From contig NZ_PPQB01000010.1 of NCBI RefSeq assembly GCF_002902345.1, positions 315,174 through 379,173 of the forward strand: a DNA stretch of 64,000 nt. Reading direction: 5' to 3'. The notes beneath the pieces are model-generated. The model had not been told where the DNA came from. It did no database searches and was given only the letters and a program-made list of their open reading frames with translations. The position numbers and the translations under genes were made by a program. The DNA is from Staphylococcus arlettae. GTDB taxonomy: Bacteria > Bacillota > Bacilli > Staphylococcales > Staphylococcaceae. Below, one piece after another: positions 1 to 10,752 of this stretch (its first letter is position 1; each line of letters starts with the position of its first letter).

Positions 1-182
1 TTTTGAATAAAATATGGAGTGGGATAGAAATCTGATTTTGGAAAAATGATTTCGTCGTCCCACCCCGGCAAGGATGACTAGCGTTGAAAAAAGCTTGGTT
101 TAAAGCGCATTTTCAATGCAGTCAGCTACTGCCAATATGAAAAGAGACTGGGAGGAATCAATATTGTCCCAGCCCCTCTTAT
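1..182. repeat. Staphylococcal-type dispersed intergenic repeat with two hairpins
   Basis: No reading frame is apparent here. The stretch holds two hairpins: positions 19-63 pair GTGGGA with TCCCAC and, inside that, GAAATC with GATTTC; positions 142-180 pair AAGAG with CTCTT and CTGGGA with TCCCAG. The phrases 'gtcgtcccacccc' and 'gactggga...tcccagcccc' recur in intergenic regions of staphylococcal genomes as I remember them. The function is unknown; it could be transcribed as part of a 3' UTR or small RNA. Confidence 0.5.
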
Positions 183-213
183 TTGAAAATGGGGATTTAT
201 GTCCTAGCTACAT

Positions 214-262
214 TAAAAAAACAAGCCAATGCACTTCTTGTGCATTGGCTTGTTTTTATTTT
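214..262. terminator. Bidirectional rho-independent terminator
   Basis: A perfect 14-bp stem (221-234 with 240-253) and a 5-nt loop are flanked by an A-run on the left and a T-run on the right. It can end transcription of the minus-strand gene at 271-462 and of anything arriving from the left on the plus strand. Confidence 0.85.
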
Positions 263-270
263 TTAAATGT

Positions 271-462
271 CTATTGTTGACTCGTATCTTTTTTTAGTGG
301 CTTCATTGTCATGTCGAATAATACAACAATAATTGTGAAGATAACTGCTGCAACGATTGGTGTAATTAAGTTCAATGGACCACCGCCCTCTAAGCTGTTC
401 AATACAAAGTTAACCATTTCGAGTAACAAAATAGCCCAAAATAATACTGCGAGGTATTTCAT
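271..462 (-). CDS. DUF2929 (YjzD-like) small membrane protein
   Basis: This encodes 63 residues with two hydrophobic segments (about residues 3-22 and 31-50) separated by a Gly/Pro-rich turn, and a short charged tail. Size, topology and position immediately upstream of fabH match the DUF2929/YjzD family of Bacillus and Staphylococcus. The function of the family is not established. It is transcribed divergently from fabH and ends at the strong hairpin at 214-262. Confidence 0.75.
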   Translation of the reverse strand: MKYLAVLFWAILLLEMVNFVLNSLEGGGPLNLITPIVAAVIFTIIVVLFDMTMKPLKKDTSQQ

Positions 463-497
463 AGTATGATGCCTCCAATTAATCTGTATATATCTTC

Positions 498-526
498 ATT
501 ATAAGGAAAAGGTTATATTTTGTATA
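498..526 (-). promoter_or_regulatory. SigA-type promoter for the yjzD-like gene
   Basis: Read on the minus strand: TATACA (521-526), a 17-nt spacer, then TATAAT (498-503), about 35 nt upstream of the start codon. Confidence 0.5.
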
Positions 527-620
527 GTAGAAATCGATTACAATTGTTTTGATTTTGTGACGATGGGAAGTGTGATTAATAATAAAATGTGTATATTAAC
601 TTAAACCACTGCGCTAGTTC

Positions 621-665
621 TTGTATTTAACTAAAAAAATATGTTAAATTAATACCTGGTATTAA
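621..665 (+). promoter_or_regulatory. fabHF promoter with FapR operator
   Basis: The 17-bp sequence TTAATACCTGGTATTAA at 649-665 is a perfect palindrome and fits the FapR operator of Bacillus and Staphylococcus. It lies at the downstream edge of a weak promoter (TTGTAT 621-626, 17-nt spacer, TTAAAT 644-649), so bound FapR would block polymerase. By the known mechanism, malonyl-CoA or malonyl-ACP releases FapR and derepresses fabHF. Confidence 0.85.
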
Positions 666-690
666 ATATATATTAAGAAGGTGTACAACC

Positions 691-1632
691 ATGAATGTGG
701 GTATCAAAGGTTTCGGTGCATATGCGCCAGAAAACGTAGTGGACAATGCCTATTTCGAGTCTTTTTTAGAAACTTCAGATGAATGGATATCTAAAATGAC
801 TGGTATAAAAGAAAGAAGATGGGCTGGAGAAGATGAAGATACTACTGATTTAGCTTATAAAGCCAGCGTCAAAGCAATTGAGGATGCTGGAATAGAAGCA
901 AATGACATTGATATGATCATAGTTGCTACTTCAACTGGAGAATATCCGTTTCCAACAGTAGGTAACATGTTACAAAACAGACTAGGTATTAGTAAAGTAG
1001 CATCAATGGATCAATTAGCTGCTTGTAGTGGCTTTATGTATGGACTAATTAATGCAAAACAATTCGTACAATCAGGTGATTATAAAAACATCTTGGTTGT
1101 AGGTGTAGATAAATTATCTAAAATTACAGATATGACTGACCGTTCAACGGCTATCTTATTTGGCGACGGTGCTGGTGCTGCTGTTGTTAGTGAGGTATCT
1201 GAAGGTCGAGGTATTTTAAGTTATGAGCTTGGCTCAGACGGTTCAGGTGGAGAATATTTATACTTAAACCCAGATAATGGTAAAATATTTATGAACGGAC
1301 GTGAAGTGTTTAAATTTGCGGTCCGCATCATGGGTGAAGCTTCCAATAGAGCGGTAGAAAAAGCTGGTTTACAATCTGAGGATGTAGATATGTTTATTCC
1401 ACACCAAGCAAATATCCGTATTATGGAATCTGCGCGTGAACGTTTAGGCATTCCAAAAGAAAAAATGAGTGTATCAGTAGATAAATTTGGTAATACTTCT
1501 GCAGCATCCATTCCTTTAAGTATTGCTCAAGAACTAGAAAATAATAGAATTAAAGATGATGATGTATTAGTATTTGTTGGATTTGGCGGCGGCCTTACAT
1601 GGGGTGCCATTACATTAAAATGGGGTAAATAG
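691..1632 (+). CDS. fabH: Beta-ketoacyl-ACP synthase III
   Basis: FabH condenses an acyl-CoA primer with malonyl-ACP to start type II fatty acid synthesis in the cytoplasm; in staphylococci the primers are mainly branched-chain acyl-CoAs. The 313-residue protein has the thiolase fold and the complete Cys-His-Asn triad: Cys112 in AACSGF, His238 in PHQAN and Asn268 in GNTSAAS. A ribosome site (aagaaggtg) precedes the ATG. It is first in a two-gene operon with fabF, 11 nt downstream, behind a FapR operator. Confidence 0.97.
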   Translation: MNVGIKGFGAYAPENVVDNAYFESFLETSDEWISKMTGIKERRWAGEDEDTTDLAYKASVKAIEDAGIEANDIDMIIVATSTGEYPFPTVGNMLQNRLGISKVASMDQLAACSGFMYGLINAKQFVQSGDYKNILVVGVDKLSKITDMTDRSTAILFGDGAGAAVVSEVSEGRGILSYELGSDGSGGEYLYLNPDNGKIFMNGREVFKFAVRIMGEASNRAVEKAGLQSEDVDMFIPHQANIRIMESARERLGIPKEKMSVSVDKFGNTSAASIPLSIAQELENNRIKDDDVLVFVGFGGGLTWGAITLKWGK

Positions 1633-1643
1633 GAGGTCAATTT

Positions 1644-2888
1644 ATGAGCAAAGAACAACGTGTGGTTATTACGGGTATTGGTGCTTTATCACCAATCGGT
1701 AATGATGCGAAAACATCATGGAAAAATGCATTAAATGGAGTAAGTGGAATTGACAAAATTACACGTATTGATACTGAACCATATAATGTACATTTAGCAG
1801 GTGAGCTAAAAGATTTTAATATTGAGGACTATATTGACAAAAAAGAAGCAAGACGAATGGATCGTTTTACGCAATATGCAGTCGTGGCTGCAAGAGAAGC
1901 AGTTGCAGATGCGAAATTTGAAATCAACGAAAGTACAGCTGATAAAATTGGTGTATGGATTGGTGCAGGTATCGGAGGTATGGAAACATTTGAAAATGCC
2001 CACAATACTTTATTAAATAAAGGTCCACGACGTGTTAGTCCTTTCTTCGTACCAATGTTAATTCCAGATATGGCAACAGGTCAAGTCTCTATAGACTTAG
2101 GAGCTAAGGGGCCGAATGGTTCAACTGTAACTGCCTGTGCGACAGGGACGAACTCAATTGGTGAAGCATTCAAAATCATACAACGTGGTGATGCAGATGC
2201 GATGATAACTGGTGGTACAGAGGCACCAATTACTGATATGTCGATTGCAGGATTCAGTGCAAGTAGAGCACTTTCAACAAACGACGATCCTGAAACTGCT
2301 TGTCGCCCATTCCAAATTGGCCGCGATGGTTTTGTTATGGGTGAAGGCGCAGGAATAGTAGTGCTTGAATCATTAGAGTCTGCACAAGCGCGTGGCGCAG
2401 AAATTTATGCCGAAATTGTTGGCTATGGTTCAACTGGTGATGCATATCATATTACAGCACCAGCACCTGAAGGTGAAGGTGGTTCTCGTGCTATGCAAGC
2501 AGCAATTAAAGATGCTGGTATTGAAGCACAAGACATTCAATATTTAAATGCACATGGTACAAGTACGTCTGTAGGTGACTTAACAGAAGTGCAAGCTATC
2601 AAAAATACTTTCGGTGACGCCGCTCATTCATTGAAAGTAAGTTCTACAAAATCTATGACAGGACACTTATTAGGTGCTACTGGTGGTATAGAAGCTATCT
2701 TCTCAGCATTATCTATTAAAGAAGGACGTGTAGCACCAACAATCCATGCAGTTACACCTGACCCAGAGTGTGACTTAGATTTTGTACCTAATGAAGCTCA
2801 AGATTTAGACATTACTTATGCTATGAGTAACAGTTTAGGTTTCGGCGGACATAATGCAGTAATTATTTTGAAAAAGTTTGCTGATTAA
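1644..2888 (+). CDS. fabF: Beta-ketoacyl-ACP synthase II
   Basis: FabF carries out the elongating condensations of fatty acid synthesis, adding two carbons from malonyl-ACP to acyl-ACP. The protein has 414 residues, the usual length, with the KAS II catalytic set: Cys165 in ACATGTNS, His304 in NAHGTST and His341 in TGHLLGATG. The start is fixed by AGGAGG overlapping the end of fabH. It is co-transcribed with fabH under FapR control and ends at the hairpin at 2921-2965. In staphylococci this enzyme is the target of platensimycin and cerulenin. Confidence 0.97.
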   Translation: MSKEQRVVITGIGALSPIGNDAKTSWKNALNGVSGIDKITRIDTEPYNVHLAGELKDFNIEDYIDKKEARRMDRFTQYAVVAAREAVADAKFEINESTADKIGVWIGAGIGGMETFENAHNTLLNKGPRRVSPFFVPMLIPDMATGQVSIDLGAKGPNGSTVTACATGTNSIGEAFKIIQRGDADAMITGGTEAPITDMSIAGFSASRALSTNDDPETACRPFQIGRDGFVMGEGAGIVVLESLESAQARGAEIYAEIVGYGSTGDAYHITAPAPEGEGGSRAMQAAIKDAGIEAQDIQYLNAHGTSTSVGDLTEVQAIKNTFGDAAHSLKVSSTKSMTGHLLGATGGIEAIFSALSIKEGRVAPTIHAVTPDPECDLDFVPNEAQDLDITYAMSNSLGFGGHNAVIILKKFAD

Positions 2889-2920
2889 TCTATATAACAC
2901 ACATTAGTATCATAACTTTA

Positions 2921-2965
2921 AACCGTAAAAACCTTTTTATAATGGAGGTTTTTACGGTTGTTTAA
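2921..2965 (+). terminator. Terminator of fabHF
   Basis: Perfect 13-bp stem (2921-2933 with 2947-2959) followed by a T-rich tail. Confidence 0.85.
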
Positions 2966-2984
2966 TTTTACTAAATTCAAAATA

Positions 2985-3023
2985 AAGTAACGCTTCCTAT
3001 TGAATGCAATAGGAAGCGTTTTG
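2985..3023. terminator. Terminator of the DUF3899 gene
   Basis: A 12-bp perfect stem (2990-3001 with 3008-3019) with a 6-nt loop. It sits just past the stop codon of the minus-strand gene at 3032-3406 and may work in both directions. Confidence 0.75.
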
Positions 3024-3031
3024 TGTAGTTA

Positions 3032-3406
3032 CTATATAATATAGGCTAAAGCAATACTAATTAGAAAATAGATAATGTTACAAGCACAGGCATATTTTAT
3101 CCAAGATGTGATAACATAATGGTCCTTTTTAGCGCTTTTAGGATTGAAAAAGGAATCGTCTGCTACAGATTGTCTTCGTTTTTTTGTAGATAGTTGATAT
3201 GTTAAACGGCGAAATCCATAGCTTGTAGGATCTAAAACACCTTCTTGAATAATAATCATTACAAAAGATAGGATTGCGATAATGCTAGATAATATAAACA
3301 AAATATTTATGTAGTTTGTTAAAGTGAAATCACTAATGAGCGAAAATATAAGTGTTAACACAGGTGTTGCGAGTAACCAAAGTATACTTTTTTTAAAAAA
3401 GCGCAT
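3032..3406 (-). CDS. DUF3899 membrane protein
   Basis: A 124-residue protein with three predicted membrane helices (about residues 7-26, 30-52 and 103-123) and a basic loop containing GFRRLTYQLS between helices two and three. This arrangement and the position after fabF fit DUF3899. No function is known to me. It stands alone on the minus strand with its own terminator. Confidence 0.65.
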   Translation of the reverse strand: MRFFKKSILWLLATPVLTLIFSLISDFTLTNYINILFILSSIIAILSFVMIIIQEGVLDPTSYGFRRLTYQLSTKKRRQSVADDSFFNPKSAKKDHYVITSWIKYACACNIIYFLISIALAYII

Positions 3407-3558
3407 AACTCATTATCCTCCAAATAAGCATTTCCACAATTATAACTGAAAATTTGAAAAAACAAAATATTAATATGCTAACGCTTTAATATATTAAAAT
3501 CACTCAATTAATATAAAAATAATAATGCTATCCTTTAATAATGTGAAGCGAAACTATA

Positions 3559-3609
3559 TTGATTAATACGTAAATTAACTATATAATATGTATAATATTT
3601 CTGAAAATT
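3559..3609 (+). promoter_or_regulatory. opp3 promoter with CodY box
   Basis: A SigA promoter is visible: TTGATT (3559-3564), 17-nt spacer, TATAAT (3582-3587). Immediately downstream, 3595-3609 matches the CodY consensus AATTTTCWGAAAATT at 13 of 15 positions and would cover the transcription start. CodY repression of opp3 is established in S. aureus; the site here is inferred from sequence. Confidence 0.75.
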
Positions 3610-3651
3610 TTGAAAGGAATGTTAATTTTGAACATTTAAGGGGGATGAGCT

Positions 3652-4578
3652 ATGCTTAAATACATTTTAAAAAGATTAGGTTATATGTTTCTATCGTTAT
3701 TTATTATTATAACGATTACCTTTTTCTTAATGAAATTGATGCCTGGATCACCATTTAATGATGAAAAGTTAAATGAGTCACAAAAAGAATTATTAAACGA
3801 GAAGTACGGTTTGAATGATTCGATACCAGTGCAATACGGTAACTATTTAAAAAATGTAGTTACTGGTGATTTTGGAAATTCTTTCCAATATGATAATCAA
3901 CCTGTGTGGGAATTAATTCAACCACGCTTATTGCCATCGTTAGAAATGGGTATTGCAGCTATGGTTATAGGAGTAATTTTAGGATTGATACTAGGGGTTA
4001 TTGCAGCAGTTAAACAAAATACATGGGTTGATTATACTGCCACCGTTATTTCAGTTATTGCAGTTTCGGTACCATCATTCGTTTTAGCAGTATTACTGCA
4101 GTACGTATTCGCAGTACGATTACAAATATTCCCAGTTGCAGGTTGGGAAGGTATTTCTACAGCTGTATTGCCATCATTAGCACTTTCGGCAGCTGTATTA
4201 GCAACCGTAACGAGATACATAAGAGCGGAAATGATAGAAGTGTTAAGTTCGGACTATATATTAATGGCGAGAGCTAAAGGTAATTCGACAATGCGCGTAT
4301 TATTTGGACATGCATTACGTAATGCATTAATACCAGTAATTACGATTATTGTGCCAATGCTTGCCAGTATATTAACAGGAACATTGACAATTGAAAATAT
4401 TTTCGGTGTACCAGGTTTAGGGGATCAATTTGTACGATCAATTACAACAAATGACTTCCCAGTTATTATGGCGACCACTATTTTATTTAGTACACTGTTT
4501 ATTGTTTCTATCTTTATTGTAGATATTTTATACGGTGTGATAGATCCACGTATTCGTGTGCAAGGAGGTAAGAAATAA
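3652..4578 (+). CDS. opp3B: Oligopeptide ABC transporter permease Opp3B
   Basis: One of two inner permeases of the Opp3 oligopeptide importer, which feeds peptides to the cell as nitrogen and amino acid source. The 308-residue protein starts with the typical OppB N-terminus (LKRLGYMFLSL, then MPGSPF) and has about six membrane helices. The EAA loop that contacts the ATPase is seen near residues 204-222 (ARAKGNSTMRVLFGHALRN). AAGGGGG precedes the ATG. The stop codon overlaps the opp3C start (TAATG), implying translational coupling. Confidence 0.93.
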   Translation: MLKYILKRLGYMFLSLFIIITITFFLMKLMPGSPFNDEKLNESQKELLNEKYGLNDSIPVQYGNYLKNVVTGDFGNSFQYDNQPVWELIQPRLLPSLEMGIAAMVIGVILGLILGVIAAVKQNTWVDYTATVISVIAVSVPSFVLAVLLQYVFAVRLQIFPVAGWEGISTAVLPSLALSAAVLATVTRYIRAEMIEVLSSDYILMARAKGNSTMRVLFGHALRNALIPVITIIVPMLASILTGTLTIENIFGVPGLGDQFVRSITTNDFPVIMATTILFSTLFIVSIFIVDILYGVIDPRIRVQGGKK

Positions 4579-5645
4579 TGACAGATAAAAGAGATGAATT
4601 TTTAACTGATGATGCTTCCAATGCAGTAATGGCTAATACTACAAGTGGTGTTATGGCCGAGGACTTTGTTAAAAGTAATAATGATATTGCTAAAGAGCCA
4701 GAGATGCAGCGTGAGAGTAAAAACTTCTGGCAGGATGCTTGGTCACAATTAAAACGTAATAAATTAGCAGTAGTCGGCATGATAGGATTGATTATTATTT
4801 TGATACTAGCGTTAGTTGGTCCATTAATGAGTTCACATGATTATGCCGAACAAGATGTAGATCGACGTAATTTACCAGCAAAAATTCCGGTATTAGATCA
4901 ACTGTCATTCTTGCCTTTTGACGGTGAAGGAGCACAAGGTGTAGATGCATATAAAGAGGCCGGCGTAAAAGAAAACTTTTGGTTTGGGACAGACCAATTA
5001 GGCCGTGACTTATGGTCTAGAACTTGGCAAGGCGCTCAAGTATCACTATTTATTGGTGTTGTAGCCGCGTTGTTAGATATTTTTATCGGAGTAGTATACG
5101 GTGCAATATCCGGCTTCTTCGGCGGTCGAGTAGACAATGTGATGCAACGTATTATTGAAATTGTCGCGTCTATTCCAACATTGATTGTTGTAATTTTGTT
5201 CGTATTAATTTTTGAACCTTCCATTTGGACGATTATTTTAGCGATGGCCATAACTGGTTGGATCGGTATGAGTCGTGTAGTACGTGGAGAATTTTTAAAA
5301 CTAAAAACGCAAGAATTTGTCATGGCTTCTCGTACGTTAGGGTCATCAAAATTAAAATTAATTTTTAAACATATTTTACCGAATACATTAGGTGCTATTG
5401 TAGTTACTTCAATGTTCACAGTTCCAAATGCCATTTTCTTCGAGGCATTTTTAAGCTTTATCGGTATTGGTGTACCAGCACCAAGAACATCACTAGGTTC
5501 ACTCGTTAATGATGGTCGTGCGATGTTACTAATTCATCCACATGAATTATTCATACCAGCATTAGTGTTAAGTTTATTAATATTATTCTTCTACCTATTT
5601 AGTGATGGTTTAAGAGATGCATTTGACCCTAAAATGCGTAAATAA
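4578..5645 (+). CDS. opp3C: Oligopeptide ABC transporter permease Opp3C
   Basis: The second permease, 355 residues. It has a long polar N-terminal region of about 60 residues before the first membrane helix, which is typical of OppC. The large outside loop contains FGTDQLGRDLWSR, a hallmark of the OppC/DppC family. The EAA loop is at about residues 251-269 (ASRTLGSSKLKLIFKHILP). The start overlaps the opp3B stop and is preceded by GGAGG. Confidence 0.93.
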   Translation: MTDKRDEFLTDDASNAVMANTTSGVMAEDFVKSNNDIAKEPEMQRESKNFWQDAWSQLKRNKLAVVGMIGLIIILILALVGPLMSSHDYAEQDVDRRNLPAKIPVLDQLSFLPFDGEGAQGVDAYKEAGVKENFWFGTDQLGRDLWSRTWQGAQVSLFIGVVAALLDIFIGVVYGAISGFFGGRVDNVMQRIIEIVASIPTLIVVILFVLIFEPSIWTIILAMAITGWIGMSRVVRGEFLKLKTQEFVMASRTLGSSKLKLIFKHILPNTLGAIVVTSMFTVPNAIFFEAFLSFIGIGVPAPRTSLGSLVNDGRAMLLIHPHELFIPALVLSLLILFFYLFSDGLRDAFDPKMRK

Positions 5646-5662
5646 CAAAGGAGGCGTTTTTT

Positions 5663-6748
5663 ATGTCAGAAAGAATTTTAGAAGTAAAAGATTTGCATGT
5701 GTCCTTTGATATTGATGCAGGGGAAGTGCAAGCCGTACGTGGTGTAGATTTTTATTTGAATAAAGGTGAAACATTAGCAATAGTAGGTGAATCTGGATCT
5801 GGGAAATCAGTTACTACTAAAGCGATTACAAAATTGTTCCAGGGTGATACCGGTCGTATCAAACAAGGGGAAATTAATTTTTTAGGTGAAGACCTTGGTG
5901 TAAAATCAGAACAAGAATTAGTTAAATTACGTGGTAAAGAAATTTCGATGATATTCCAAGATCCGATGACATCATTAAATCCAACGATGAAAATTGGTAA
6001 GCAAGTTATGGAACCGCTCATCAAACATAAAAATTACAATAAAGCAGATGCTAAAAAGCGAGCAATAGAAATTTTGGAATTAGTTGGATTACCAAATCCT
6101 CAACAGCGATTTAACGCGTATCCACACCAATTCTCAGGTGGACAAAGACAGCGTATTGTCATTGCTACAGCCTTGGCATGTGAACCCAAAGTACTTATTG
6201 CAGATGAACCAACAACGGCTTTAGATGTAACGATGCAAGCACAAATACTTGATTTAATGAAATCATTACAAGATAAAATCGATACGTCTATTATTTTTAT
6301 TACCCATGATTTAGGTGTAGTGGCAAACATAGCAGATCGTGTAGCAGTAATGTATGGAGGACAAATGATTGAAACTGGTGATGTTAATGAAATATTTTAT
6401 GATCCTAAACATCCGTATACATGGGGATTATTATCATCTATGCCAGATTTAACAACAGGTACAGATACAGAGTTGATTGCTATTCCAGGAACACCTCCAG
6501 ACTTATTACATCCGCCTAAAGGGGATTCGTTTGCTAGTCGTAGTCAGTATGCATTAGATGTTGATTTCAAAGAGGCACCACCATGGTTCCAAGTCTCACC
6601 AACGCACTATGTGAAATCTTGGTTATTGGATGAACGTGCACCAGAAGTTGAACCGCCAGCAATGGTACAAAAACGCATGCGTGAAATGCCAAATAACTAC
6701 GCTAAGCCTAAACAAGTAGAAAGGGTGTCGTTCAATGGTCAATCATAA
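5663..6748 (+). CDS. opp3D: Oligopeptide ABC transporter ATP-binding protein Opp3D
   Basis: ATPase subunit of Opp3, 361 residues. The Walker A motif GESGSGKS is near residue 41, the Q-loop is in IFQDPMTSLNP, the signature is FSGGQRQR, Walker B is VLIADEPTTALD and the switch His is in ITHDLG. The C-terminal oligopeptide-binding-ATPase extension contains KHPYTWGLL. It works as a heterodimer with Opp3F on the cytoplasmic side of Opp3BC. Its last 14 bases overlap the opp3F start. Confidence 0.94.
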   Translation: MSERILEVKDLHVSFDIDAGEVQAVRGVDFYLNKGETLAIVGESGSGKSVTTKAITKLFQGDTGRIKQGEINFLGEDLGVKSEQELVKLRGKEISMIFQDPMTSLNPTMKIGKQVMEPLIKHKNYNKADAKKRAIEILELVGLPNPQQRFNAYPHQFSGGQRQRIVIATALACEPKVLIADEPTTALDVTMQAQILDLMKSLQDKIDTSIIFITHDLGVVANIADRVAVMYGGQMIETGDVNEIFYDPKHPYTWGLLSSMPDLTTGTDTELIAIPGTPPDLLHPPKGDSFASRSQYALDVDFKEAPPWFQVSPTHYVKSWLLDERAPEVEPPAMVQKRMREMPNNYAKPKQVERVSFNGQS

Positions 6749-7679
6749 AGAAACACTGTTAGAAGTAAAAGAATTAAAACAGTACTTTAACGAGGGCAAA
6801 CGTAATGAAGTACGAGCGATAGAAAATATTTCCTTTAATATATACAAAGGTGAAACATTTGGACTTGTAGGTGAATCTGGTTGTGGTAAATCAACAACAG
6901 GTAAAGCCATTATTAAACTTAATGATATTACTGATGGTGAAATTCTCTACGAGGGTGTAGATATTCAAAAAATAAAAAACAGAAAAGATTCTTTGAAATT
7001 CAACAAAAAAATTCAAATGATTTTCCAAGACCCTTATGCATCATTAAATCCTAGACTGAAAGTTATGGATATTATCGCTGAAGGCATTGATATTCATAAA
7101 TTAGCTTCTGGTACAAAAGATCGCAAAAAACGTGTGTATGATTTATTAGAAACTGTAGGTTTAAGTAAAGAACATGCGAATCGTTATCCACACGAATTTT
7201 CAGGGGGACAAAGACAGCGTATCGGAATTGCTCGTGCATTAGCAGTTGAACCAGAGTTTATCATTGCCGATGAACCAATATCGGCACTAGATGTCTCTAT
7301 TCAAGCACAAGTAGTTAACATCTTGTTAAAGCTACAACGTGAAAAAGACATTACGTTTTTATTCATTGCACATGATTTATCTATGGTGAAATATATCTCA
7401 GACCGAATAGCGGTAATGCATTTTGGTAAAATTGTGGAGCTAGGAACGGCAGATGAAATTTACAATAATCCCCTCCATCCATACACTCAATCATTACTAT
7501 CGGCTGTGCCTCAACCAGATCCAGAAAGTGAAAAACAACGTAAACGTATAACATATAAAGCAGATGAAGCACGAGATAAAGAACGCACTTTACAAGAAGT
7601 GTCACCCGAGCATTATGTTTTTGTCACTGATGAAGAAGCAGAAACTTTAAAAAATAACAACGCTCAAACGCAACAATAA
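6735..7679 (+). CDS. opp3F: Oligopeptide ABC transporter ATP-binding protein Opp3F
   Basis: Second ATPase subunit, 314 residues. Walker A GESGCGKS, Q-loop IFQDPYASLNPRLK, signature FSGGQRQRIGIARAL, Walker B FIIADEPISALD and switch His in IAHDLS are all intact. The C-terminal part has HPYTQSLLSAVP, as in OppF. The ATG overlaps the opp3D end in another frame and follows AAAGGGTG, suggesting coupled translation. Confidence 0.94.
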   Translation: MVNHKETLLEVKELKQYFNEGKRNEVRAIENISFNIYKGETFGLVGESGCGKSTTGKAIIKLNDITDGEILYEGVDIQKIKNRKDSLKFNKKIQMIFQDPYASLNPRLKVMDIIAEGIDIHKLASGTKDRKKRVYDLLETVGLSKEHANRYPHEFSGGQRQRIGIARALAVEPEFIIADEPISALDVSIQAQVVNILLKLQREKDITFLFIAHDLSMVKYISDRIAVMHFGKIVELGTADEIYNNPLHPYTQSLLSAVPQPDPESEKQRKRITYKADEARDKERTLQEVSPEHYVFVTDEEAETLKNNNAQTQQ

Positions 7680-7698
7680 CAGGGAGAGGGGGAGTTAG

Positions 7699-9348
7699 AT
7701 GAAGAAGTTCAAATTACTTATTATCACGATTGCACTTGCTGTTGTGTTAGCTGGGTGTAGTAGTGCAGAAGGTATTTATTCTGATAAAGGACAAGTATTT
7801 AGAAAAGTAATACCACAAGATATGGCATCATTAGACACAGCAATGGTCACAGACACAGTGTCATTTGATATTTTCAACCAAGTTTACGAAGGATTATATT
7901 CGTTGAATGATAAAGATGAAGCCATTCCAGGTGTAGCAAAAGAGCTGCCTAAAGAAAGTAACGGTGGCAAAACATTAACTATTAAATTACGAAAAGACGC
8001 TAAATGGTCTAATGGAGATAAAGTAACAGCACATGATTTTGTTTATTCTTGGCAACGAGCACTTAAGCCGGATACAGCTGCAGAGTATGCTTACATAATG
8101 TATGATATTAAAAATGCAGAAGAAGTTAATTTAGGTAAAAAAGATGTCGATGAATTAGGGGTTAAAGCTGTAGATGATTATACGTTAAAAGTAGAATTAA
8201 CAAAACCGATACCTTATATAAATGAATTGTTTGCTTTTGGTATTTTTATGCCACAAAATGAAAAAGCTGTAAAAAAATACGGTGAACAATATGGTACTAC
8301 TGCTGAAAAATCTGTGTACAATGGTCCATTTAAAGTGAAAAATTGGAAAGTTGAAGACAAAATTGAATTAGAAAAAAATAATGATTATTGGGATAACAAA
8401 AAAGTACATTTAGATAGAGTTAATTATAAAGTATTAAAAGATCAACAAGCTGGATCAGCACTATATGATACAGGTTCAGTTGATGATACATCAATTACAG
8501 CAGACCAAGTAGAAAAGTATGAAGATGAGGAAGGATTACAAAAACGATTAAAAGCAAGTACATTTTATATGAAAATGAATCAACAAACTGTACCTGCATT
8601 TAAAAATAAAGATATGCGATTAGCTATAGCTAAAGCTATAAATAAAGAAGGTTATGTGAATTCTGTTAAAAATAATGGTTCTAAAGCTATGGATGGTTTC
8701 ACGTCAAGTTTAACTGCCAAAACACCTAACGGTGAAGATTTTGCGAAAACTATAGATTCTCCATTAAGCTTTGATCCAAAAGAAGCTCAAAAGCATTATG
8801 ACAAAGCGAAAAAAGAGTTAGGCATTAAAAACTTAACATTCACTATGAATACAGAGGATACTCCGGACGCTAAGATTTCAGCAGAATATATTAAAGCACA
8901 AGTTGAAAAAAATCTTCCAGGAGTAACTTTGAAAATTAAACAATTACCGTTTAAACAGCGTGTCAATCGAGAAAAGACTGAAAATTATGAAGCATCTTAT
9001 TCCGGTTGGGGACCTGACTATCCAGATCCATTAACATACTTAAGTATTATGACAACAGGTAATGGGCAAAATAACACAGGTTGGGGTAGTAAGGAATATG
9101 ACCAGTTAGTAAAAGACGCTAATGGGAAATTATTGAAAAAACCGGAAGAGCGTAATGCGGCAATGAAAAAAGCTGAGGAAATTTTATTAAATGATGCACC
9201 AATTGCACCTGTTTATCAACAAGGTGAAGCACATTTAACAAATCCACAAGTTAAAGGATTGGTATATCACCAAATTGGTGGGGATACATCATTAAAAAAT
9301 GTCAAAATAGATAAAAGTATTGACCGTGAAACTGGTGAAAAGAAATAG
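7699..9348 (+). CDS. opp3A: Oligopeptide-binding lipoprotein Opp3A
   Basis: Substrate-binding subunit anchored outside the membrane by lipid. The 549-residue precursor has a lipoprotein signal peptide with lipobox LAGC, giving Cys20 as the modified residue. The rest is a family 5 extracellular solute-binding fold (for example WSNGDKVTAHDFVYSWQRA, then ASYSGWGPDYPDPLTYLS). It is the last gene of opp3BCDFA, the order known from S. aureus, and is followed by a strong terminator. Confidence 0.94.
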   Translation: MKKFKLLIITIALAVVLAGCSSAEGIYSDKGQVFRKVIPQDMASLDTAMVTDTVSFDIFNQVYEGLYSLNDKDEAIPGVAKELPKESNGGKTLTIKLRKDAKWSNGDKVTAHDFVYSWQRALKPDTAAEYAYIMYDIKNAEEVNLGKKDVDELGVKAVDDYTLKVELTKPIPYINELFAFGIFMPQNEKAVKKYGEQYGTTAEKSVYNGPFKVKNWKVEDKIELEKNNDYWDNKKVHLDRVNYKVLKDQQAGSALYDTGSVDDTSITADQVEKYEDEEGLQKRLKASTFYMKMNQQTVPAFKNKDMRLAIAKAINKEGYVNSVKNNGSKAMDGFTSSLTAKTPNGEDFAKTIDSPLSFDPKEAQKHYDKAKKELGIKNLTFTMNTEDTPDAKISAEYIKAQVEKNLPGVTLKIKQLPFKQRVNREKTENYEASYSGWGPDYPDPLTYLSIMTTGNGQNNTGWGSKEYDQLVKDANGKLLKKPEERNAAMKKAEEILLNDAPIAPVYQQGEAHLTNPQVKGLVYHQIGGDTSLKNVKIDKSIDRETGEKK

Positions 9349-9402
9349 TCTAATCTAAGAACGTATTACTTTTAACGCTTCTTATAAACTAGTTAATAAC
9401 GG

Positions 9403-9446
9403 AATAACGCCTGAAACATTACTAATGTTTCAGGCGTTATTGTTTT
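9403..9446. terminator. Bidirectional terminator between opp3A and trpS
   Basis: A 17-bp perfect stem (9403-9419 with 9425-9441) and short loop lies between convergent genes, with a T-rich tail on the plus strand. Confidence 0.88.
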
Positions 9447-9455
9447 GCTATAGGT

Positions 9456-10463
<1,008 letters not shown>

Positions 10464-10488
10464 CTAATTTATTAATAACTTTGCATTC

Positions 10489-10517
10489 ATTATAACAGTA
10501 TTTTAATCATTTGTAAG
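10489..10517 (-). promoter_or_regulatory. trpS promoter
   Basis: On the minus strand: CTTACA (10512-10517), 17-nt spacer, TATAAT (10489-10494), about 45 nt upstream of the ATG. Confidence 0.65.
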
Positions 10518-10752
10518 TTATGTTAAACTAGATATATACTCCAGATTTAGTGTTAAAGGTCACATGAGATTTGAGAATTTTTAAAAAGTTTTTAGAAAAA
10601 TTGTGAATTTCTCATTTAATTTTAATGTTGAAGGGGTATACTAACGTATGTAAGGTTAAGAAAGATAAAAATCATTACGATACAATAACTTCTTAATCAT
10701 ATAAATAATGTGAACAATGAATTTTATTCATGAAAATAGGAGAGTGAGATGT

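Noticed and set aside
5036-5434. 132-codon open frame on the minus strand inside opp3C
   Set aside because: It is the antisense of a well-supported permease gene and has no ribosome site or similarity I recognise; other antisense frames were dropped for the same reason.
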